Origin: Clostridia bacterium
GTDB lineage: Bacteria > Bacillota > Clostridia > Christensenellales > Borkfalkiaceae
NCBI GenBank assembly: GCA_029063275.1
Contig: JAIDOO010000393.1
Span: forward strand, 1-9,352
Reading direction: 5' to 3'
Length of the DNA stretch: 9,352 nucleotides
A model generated the notes under the pieces. That model did no database searches. It saw only the letters and a program-made list of their open reading frames with translations, and was not told where the DNA came from. Shown here one piece after another: positions 5,647-9,352 of the stretch. Every line of letters begins with the position of its first letter. Position 1 is the stretch's first letter. Made by a program: the position numbers and the translations under genes.

Positions 5647-6500
5647 AAACTATCCAGTGGTTCCCGGGTCATATGACCAAGGCGATGCGAATGATGGAGG
5701 AGGCGTTGCCCGCCGCCGACGGAATAATTTACGTTTTGGACGCGCGTTGCCCCGCGGCTTCGTTCAACCCGAAGCTTTTGAAAATGGCAAAGTCAAAGCC
5801 GGTTTTATACGTTTTGAACAAGAGCGACCTTGCCGACGGACGCACGGACGGACTTGCAAAAATTATGGCGGGCGAAAACGGTTCTGCGGTAAAAATCAAC
5901 GCCGCCAACGCCTCGTCGAAAAAAATAATACTATCCGCATTGGACAAGCTCGTTGCCGAAAAACGCGAAAGGAATTTGCAAAAGGGCTATAACAAGACCT
6001 TCCGCTTTATGGTAGTGGGCGTGCCCAACACGGGAAAATCCACGGTTATAAATCTGCTCGCGGGCGCAAAGCGTGCGGTTACGGGCGACAAGGCGGGCGT
6101 TACGCGCGGCAAGCAATGGATAAGGCTGGACGGCTTCGAGCTTCTGGACACCCCCGGTACAATGCCGCCCGCGTTCGAAAACCAGCGCCTTGCCCTGCAT
6201 CTTGCCTACGTCGGCAGTATAAACGACGATATTCTGGATCTGGACGACGTTGCATTGGCTTTGCTCGAAGAGTTGTACTCAAAATACCCCGACAGGCTTA
6301 AAGAGCGCTACGGTATTTCCGGCGGAACGCCGCTGGAAATGTTGGAATGTGTAGCCAAAAAGCGGGGCTTTATACTGCGCGGCGGAGAGTACGATTACGA
6401 GCGTGCCGAGCGTGCGGTTATCGACGATTTCAGAAAAGGCCGTCTCGGCGCGATAACGCTGGACACGGCGGAAGATTTACGCGGGTGCTTCAATGGATAA
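5643..6500 (+). CDS. rbgA: Ribosome biogenesis GTPase RbgA (YlqF)
   Basis: A 285-residue circularly permuted GTPase acting late in 50S subunit assembly. The motifs appear in permuted order: G4 NKSD (59-62), G5-like KINAAN (84-89), P-loop GVPNTGKS (126-133), G2 region with T154 and DTPG (169-172). The N-terminal WFPGHM carries the family histidine (H10) implicated in GTP hydrolysis in the Bacillus protein. The C-terminal helical domain (about 190-285) is the rRNA-binding part. The GTG start at 5643 overlaps the trmD stop (GTGA) and follows GGGAGGG with 5 nt spacing; the protein begins MKTIQWFPGH as the family requires. The neighbour rnhB overlaps its end by 8 nt. The DTPG segment reads DTPGTMPP where many relatives have DTPGILWP, a minor variation. 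Confidence 0.94.
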   Translation: MKTIQWFPGHMTKAMRMMEEALPAADGIIYVLDARCPAASFNPKLLKMAKSKPVLYVLNKSDLADGRTDGLAKIMAGENGSAVKINAANASSKKIILSALDKLVAEKRERNLQKGYNKTFRFMVVGVPNTGKSTVINLLAGAKRAVTGDKAGVTRGKQWIRLDGFELLDTPGTMPPAFENQRLALHLAYVGSINDDILDLDDVALALLEELYSKYPDRLKERYGISGGTPLEMLECVAKKRGFILRGGEYDYERAERAVIDDFRKGRLGAITLDTAEDLRGCFNG

Positions 6501-7089
6501 ATTGCAGTACGAAAAAGAGCTTTCGGCACAAGGCTGCAAATATATCTGCGGCGTTGACGAGGTGGGCAGGGGACCGCTTGCGGGACCCGTGGTGTGCGCC
6601 GCCGTAATTATGCCGCTCGATAATATTATCGACGGCGTCGACGACAGCAAAAAGCTTTCCCCTAAAAAGCGAGAAGCTCTTTCAAAGGAAATTTTAAACA
6701 GAGCGGTTTCTTATAATATCTGCCGTATAGAGCCAGAGCAGATTGACGAGATGAATATTCTGGAAGCCACAAAGCTTTGTATGAAAAGGGCGGTGGAGGG
6801 ACTTGAAATCAAGCCCGACTTCGTTCTTACGGACGGCAATATGACGCTGGATATTGAAATACCGCAAAAGAGTATCGTCAAGGGCGACGCTTTGAGCTAC
6901 TCGATAGGCGCGGCTTCGATTGCGGCAAAGGTTTTCAGGGACAACCTTATGGACGAATACGATACCGTTTATCCCGAATACGGCTTTAAAAATCATAAGG
7001 GCTACGGCACGGCTGTACATATACGGGCGATTATGGAACACGGTCTTACGCCTATACACCGCAGGAGCTTTACCAAAAAATGGCAGTAG
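6493..7089 (+). CDS. rnhB: Ribonuclease HII
   Basis: RNase HII cuts the RNA strand of RNA-DNA hybrids and starts removal of single ribonucleotides misincorporated in DNA. The 198-residue length is typical. All four acidic catalytic residues are visible: D22-E23 in GVDEVGRGPLAGPV, D114 in LTDGN, and D132 in KGDALSYSIGAASIAAK; the GRG of the first motif contacts the 2'-hydroxyl. The C-terminal HKGYGTAVHIRAI and PIHRRSF segments are also conserved. The ATG at 6493 lies inside the end of rbgA (8-nt overlap), with only a mediocre GGGTG ribosome binding site, so translation probably depends on ribosomes finishing rbgA. It overlaps yraN by 10 nt. Confidence 0.96.
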   Translation: MDKLQYEKELSAQGCKYICGVDEVGRGPLAGPVVCAAVIMPLDNIIDGVDDSKKLSPKKREALSKEILNRAVSYNICRIEPEQIDEMNILEATKLCMKRAVEGLEIKPDFVLTDGNMTLDIEIPQKSIVKGDALSYSIGAASIAAKVFRDNLMDEYDTVYPEYGFKNHKGYGTAVHIRAIMEHGLTPIHRRSFTKKWQ

Positions 7090-7466
7090 AAAAAAGCAAC
7101 GCGGAACGGGACGCGGAAAACAAAAAGCTGGGGAAGCTGGGCGAAAAAAAGGCACGCGCGCATTTACGGAAAAACGGGTATAAGATAGTCAAAAAAAATT
7201 ACGTCAACCCGTTCGGCGAAGTGGATATAATAGCCGAAAAGAACGGAGTAACCGCGTTTGTCGAGGTAAAGACAAGACTTTCGGATATTTTCGGCGCGCC
7301 GTCGGAAGCGGTTACGCGGGTTAAACAGCGGAAGTATATTCAGGCGGCAAAGTACTATTTTACGGGCAAAGAGGTAGACTGCACCGTGAGGTTCGATATT
7401 ATCGAAGTTTTCCGCGGTCAGATTAACCATATCGAAAACGCCTTTTACGAAAACGGTGGGTATTGA
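7080..7466 (+). CDS. yraN: YraN family endonuclease-like protein (UPF0102)
   Basis: A 128-residue protein of the YraN/UPF0102 family, a small PD-(D/E)XK nuclease-like fold commonly encoded next to rnhB. The likely active-site residues are present: E22 in KLGEKKA, D49 in FGEVDII (45-51), and E62-x-K64 in FVEVKTR. The end VRFDIIEV and INHIENAF segments are typical. Its role is unsettled in the family, and any DNA-processing activity here is inferred. The start at 7080 overlaps the rnhB stop by 10 nt. AGGAG (7063-7067) is 12 nt upstream, rather far. The first 15 residues are charged and extend beyond the usual family start, but no better start codon is visible. Its stop codon overlaps the -35 box of the next gene. 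Confidence 0.92.
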   Translation: MAVEKSNAERDAENKKLGKLGEKKARAHLRKNGYKIVKKNYVNPFGEVDIIAEKNGVTAFVEVKTRLSDIFGAPSEAVTRVKQRKYIQAAKYYFTGKEVDCTVRFDIIEVFRGQINHIENAFYENGGY

Positions 7467-7491
7467 CAATATTTACCTTTTATTATACAAT
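7463..7491 (+). promoter_or_regulatory. Promoter of the phosphoribosyltransferase-like gene
   Basis: TTGACA (7463-7468), 17 nt, then TACAAT (7486-7491): perfect -35, one mismatch in the -10. The -35 overlaps the yraN TGA stop (7464-7466). The predicted start near 7498 leaves a leader of only about 12 nt, barely containing the AAAGGGGA ribosome binding site (7497-7504), which lies 5 nt before the ATG at 7510. Confidence 0.65.
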
Positions 7492-7509
7492 AAAAGAAAG
7501 GGGATTTAT

Positions 7510-8136
7510 ATGGAAAAAAGAGCATACGACGTTCACGCAAAACTGAACGGTGAAATTTCAATAAAGATAATACCCGGGCATTTTGCGACAAAGCACTCGC
7601 ACGTCAGCCACTGCATAGATATGACCGGCGTAAAATCACAGCTCGGCGCGGCGAAGGCGGCGGCAAAGCTTTTGTCGGACGCGTTTACGTCAACGCCCGT
7701 GGATACTATAATCAGCCTTGAAAGAATGAAGATGATAGGCGCGTTTATGGCGGACAACCTCTCGCATACGGGCATAAATTTAAGGCACGAAATAGCGGTA
7801 ATAACTCCCGAGCTTTCGGGGGATAAAATACTTTTGAGGGACAACTTCCTGCCCTACGTCAAGGATAAGCGGGTACTGCTTTTAACCGCTTCGGCTACCA
7901 CGGGTCAGACCGTGCAAAGCGGTATAAACGGCATAAGCTATTACGGCGGAACGCCCGTCGGAGCGGCGGCGGTTTTCGGCGGCGAATTTGAGTGCGCAGT
8001 GCCTTTCGTCAGTCTTTTCGGCGTCGGCGACGTTGAAAATTACAGCTCGTTTGCGCCCGTTGACTGTCCGCTCTGCAAAAGGGGCGTAAAGGTTGACGCG
8101 GTTGTCAATTCTTACGGATACAGCAAAATAGTTTAA
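7510..8136 (+). CDS. Phosphoribosyltransferase-like protein, orotate-PRTase-like
   Basis: A 208-residue protein resembling a clostridial group usually labelled orotate phosphoribosyltransferase, judged by the segments KIIPGHFATKHSHVSHCIDM (19-38), the IPELSG-type/ILLRDNF region (99-113) and VLLLTASATTGQT (122-134). In a normal type I PRTase the last segment is the PRPP loop, with two acidic residues after the hydrophobic strand; here they are Thr and Ala (126-127), so PRPP chemistry is uncertain. The C-terminus has one CPLC pair (C186, C189) followed by KVDAVVNSYGYSKIV; a lone CxxC cannot make a full zinc site in one chain. I chose ATG 7510, with AAAGGGGA 5 nt upstream, over an in-frame GTG at 7456 that lies inside yraN and upstream of the promoter. 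It has its own promoter, so it need not belong functionally to the rimM-yraN cluster. The function could be nucleotide salvage or regulatory. Confidence 0.8.
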   Translation: MEKRAYDVHAKLNGEISIKIIPGHFATKHSHVSHCIDMTGVKSQLGAAKAAAKLLSDAFTSTPVDTIISLERMKMIGAFMADNLSHTGINLRHEIAVITPELSGDKILLRDNFLPYVKDKRVLLLTASATTGQTVQSGINGISYYGGTPVGAAAVFGGEFECAVPFVSLFGVGDVENYSSFAPVDCPLCKRGVKVDAVVNSYGYSKIV

Positions 8137-8147
8137 AGTACACAAAT

Positions 8148-8168
8148 ATTTGCATATGCAAATTTTTC
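8148..8168 (+). terminator. AT-rich palindrome with T-tract after the phosphoribosyltransferase-like gene
   Basis: ATTTGCATATGCAAAT (8148-8163) is a perfect 16-bp palindrome, 11 nt after the stop codon, running into a five-T tract (8163-8167). As RNA it gives a weak stem of about 6 bp with only two GC pairs. It may be a weak terminator or, as DNA, a site for a dimeric regulator. It is the only terminator candidate I see close to this gene. Confidence 0.4.
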
Positions 8169-8280
8169 GTGAGTAGAATTATGCCTTTAAAATTTTTTAA
8201 CGCAAAAGTCGTGTTACGTTAACGAAATTAAGATATGCGGTAAAGTGCACTTCCCCATAGAAAATCTAAAAACTGAATTT

Positions 8281-8350
8281 TTAGTAGTTAAACTTTCAAT
8301 TGATGTTATAAAACTCTCGAACAAATTGTTCGAGAGCTTTTAACTACTAA
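8281..8350. repeat. Nested inverted repeat around a strong hairpin
   Basis: The outer arms TTAGTAGTTAAA (8281-8292) and TTTAACTACTAA (8339-8350) are a perfect 12-bp inverted repeat. Between them, off centre, is a second inverted repeat, CTCTCGAACA/TGTTCGAGAG (8314-8323 with 8327-8336). If folded together, a 21-nt bulge on the left faces only 2 nt on the right. The arrangement could be a terminator with an accessory stem, a small mobile-element remnant, or a recombination site. Confidence 0.5.
8310..8341. terminator. Probable bidirectional terminator of the convergent genes
   Basis: A 10-bp perfect stem (8314-8323 with 8327-8336) with a 3-nt loop is followed on the + strand by CTTTT and on the - strand by TTTTAT. 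For the - strand orphan gene it lies about 65 nt after the stop; for the + strand gene it would back up the weaker palindrome upstream. T-tracts are short, so efficiency is uncertain. Confidence 0.6.
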
Positions 8351-8401
8351 TTATTAGAAAGATAAATGAAATTTATCGTCCGTGCTGTATCAAAAAGATC
8401 T

Positions 8402-9340
8402 TTATGAATTTCTTTCGTTGATCTCATCAATAATTTTAAATATTAAGTCTTGCTTTGACGGAATTTCATTTCCGTCTTCGTACATACGGAAAAAGTAACC
8501 TTCATCCTCAAGTTTAACTATATGGGTGTAAGATGCCCACTTCTTATATAATAATACTTTAAAAACGTCTATTAAAAAAGGCTCGATTTGAAATTGCGGA
8601 TTTTTCTTACTCAAACTCTCTAAACCGTATGTTTTGATTTCGTCATATAATTTTTTAGCTGTTTTCGTAAACTTAACATCGTCCTCTTGCGACATAACAA
8701 AGTGCATTTGTTCTTCTCTTTTTTTACGCTGCTTCGCTTTTAACTCCTTTATAAGCTCGGCGTTACGTTCTTCGTTATAGCATATTTTATAGCTTAACTC
8801 TTTAACGAATTTTGGTGAAAAGAAGTTGTTATTATAATAAATAGCGGTAAGCCCCAACTTTGAGGCAAGCTTTTCGAACTTAGGTAAGTTAAACTTTTTA
8901 TCACACTTGAACATACAAATCAAAAATTTATCGACACTACCGTCATCAATATACATAGGATAAATATCTTTTGATTTTAGCTGTATCTCGCCGCACAAAT
9001 CACGGATCAAATAGCAAATATCTTTTGCGTATTCAAGCCTTTCGGCGTCAAACTTTTTTATCTCTTCCTTATAGTATTTCCCAAACTTCTCAAATCGTCC
9101 GTTTTGAAATTGCTCAAAAACCTTGATACTATCTAACGTATCTTGATGGCTGTCTATCAAAATAATCTTGTTTTTTTGAGCAAGAAAATATGCCCAATCA
9201 AGGCTTTTTATCTTTTCCTCGTCTATTTGCGAAAACAAGTACTCATTACCGTTTTTATCGGTAATCGCGCAATGTGCATATTGTTCAAAATCTATATTGA
9301 TTTTTTCCAAGAATAACTTGAACTTTTTAATATAATTCAT
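8402..9340 (-). CDS. Uncharacterised 312-residue protein, AT-rich, probable accessory gene
   Basis: I do not recognise this protein. It looks soluble and cytosolic: no signal peptide or membrane span, rich in Lys, Glu, Phe, Tyr and Ile. A strongly basic and charged helix, probably a coiled coil, runs from about 190 to 215 (contains LIKELKAKQRKKREEQ). The first 120 residues alternate strand-like and helical stretches; the last 60 appear to form a compact end domain. No catalytic motif stands out. The ATG at 9340 directly follows an in-frame TAA, so it is the earliest possible start; the 12 nt left upstream show no good ribosome binding site, which suggests coupling to a gene beyond the window. 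Codon use is strongly AT-biased (about one third GC) against neighbours at about half, pointing to recent acquisition. Defence, mobile-element or regulatory roles are all open. Confidence 0.8.
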   Translation of the reverse strand: MNYIKKFKLFLEKINIDFEQYAHCAITDKNGNEYLFSQIDEEKIKSLDWAYFLAQKNKIILIDSHQDTLDSIKVFEQFQNGRFEKFGKYYKEEIKKFDAERLEYAKDICYLIRDLCGEIQLKSKDIYPMYIDDGSVDKFLICMFKCDKKFNLPKFEKLASKLGLTAIYYNNNFFSPKFVKELSYKICYNEERNAELIKELKAKQRKKREEQMHFVMSQEDDVKFTKTAKKLYDEIKTYGLESLSKKNPQFQIEPFLIDVFKVLLYKKWASYTHIVKLEDEGYFFRMYEDGNEIPSKQDLIFKIIDEINERNS

Positions 9341-9352
9341 TTACCGAAACAC

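Larger units (their letters stand above)
8137..8401. other. AT-rich intergenic boundary region
   Basis: 265 bp without a supported gene between the convergent phosphoribosyltransferase-like gene and the orphan gene. It holds the palindrome at 8148-8163, a small CGTTAACG dyad (8217-8224), and the nested inverted repeat at 8281-8350. Base composition falls sharply across it, from roughly 50-60% GC on the left to about one third GC on the right, as sampled by eye. A 13-codon frame at 8181-8222 has no convincing ribosome binding site. No tRNA or transposase remnant is visible. Confidence 0.6.

Noticed and set aside
7456..7509. GTG start for the phosphoribosyltransferase-like gene inside yraN
   Set aside because: It precedes the predicted promoter and lacks a proper ribosome binding site; ATG 7510 has AAAGGGGA at ideal spacing.
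8181..8222. A 13-codon open frame in the right-hand spacer
   Set aside because: No convincing ribosome binding site or promoter, and such short frames are common by chance.
8231..8241. AGATATGCGGT matches the reverse complement of the left end of the ffh-rpsP element
   Set aside because: Only 11 bases match, and about half a match of this length is expected by chance between a 121-bp element and both strands of the window. No second end or internal similarity could be aligned.
8134..8250. Direct repeat TAAAGTACAC (8134-8143) and TAAAGTGCAC (8241-8250), similar to a string in the ffh-rpsP element
   Set aside because: Nine of ten bases in AT-rich DNA, one copy running across a stop codon, with no extended similarity. 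Treated as chance.
8281..8350. Possible CRISPR repeat in the nested inverted repeat
   Set aside because: There is only one unit: the arms are inverted rather than directly repeated, and no regularly spaced copies occur in the window.

Overview
The window looks like a chromosomal segment of a Clostridia-type Bacillota. The evidence is the gene order ylxM-ffh-rpsP-khpA-rimM-trmD-rbgA-rnhB-yraN, strong AGGAGG-type ribosome binding sites, sigma-A-like TTGACA/TATAAT promoters, and a phosphoribosyltransferase of a type I associate with Clostridia. A Christensenellales-like gut lineage is possible, but there is no rRNA or other marker here to settle it.

Layout. (1) 38-1423 (+): a CPA2/Kef-type cation:proton antiporter, closed by a strong hairpin (1431-1462) that can terminate transcription in both directions. 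(2) 1488-1718 (-): a convergent orphan gene for a 76-residue protein, with its own near-consensus promoter. (3) 1881-4402 (+): a promoter followed by ylxM and ffh (signal recognition particle), a 179-bp spacer with a structured 121-bp element, then rpsP and khpA. (4) 4411-4449: a terminator-like hairpin that may split the classical operon. (5) 4478-7466 (+): rimM, trmD, rbgA, rnhB and yraN, all four junctions overlapping by 4 to 10 bases, with TTG and GTG starts. rplS, usual after trmD, is absent. (6) 7463-8136 (+): an orotate-phosphoribosyltransferase-like gene whose promoter overlaps the yraN stop codon. (7) 8137-8401: an AT-rich spacer with a perfect palindrome and a nested inverted repeat. 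(8) 8402-9340 (-): an AT-rich gene for an unrecognised 312-residue protein, with base composition clearly different from the rest. It looks like the edge of an accessory region continuing past the window.

The core genes serve one theme: translation and protein export. Ffh targets nascent membrane proteins, bS16 and RimM act in 30S assembly, KhpA is an RNA chaperone, TrmD methylates tRNA, RbgA matures the 50S subunit, and RNase HII removes ribonucleotides from DNA. Most of this is ordinary housekeeping. The points that repay a second look are: a related sequence beginning exactly at the stop codons of both ffh and khpA; the inverted-repeat element in the ffh-rpsP spacer; the missing rplS; the phosphoribosyltransferase with a non-acidic PRPP loop; and the foreign-looking right edge with its orphan gene. 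I did not find a convincing new multi-gene system within these bases.
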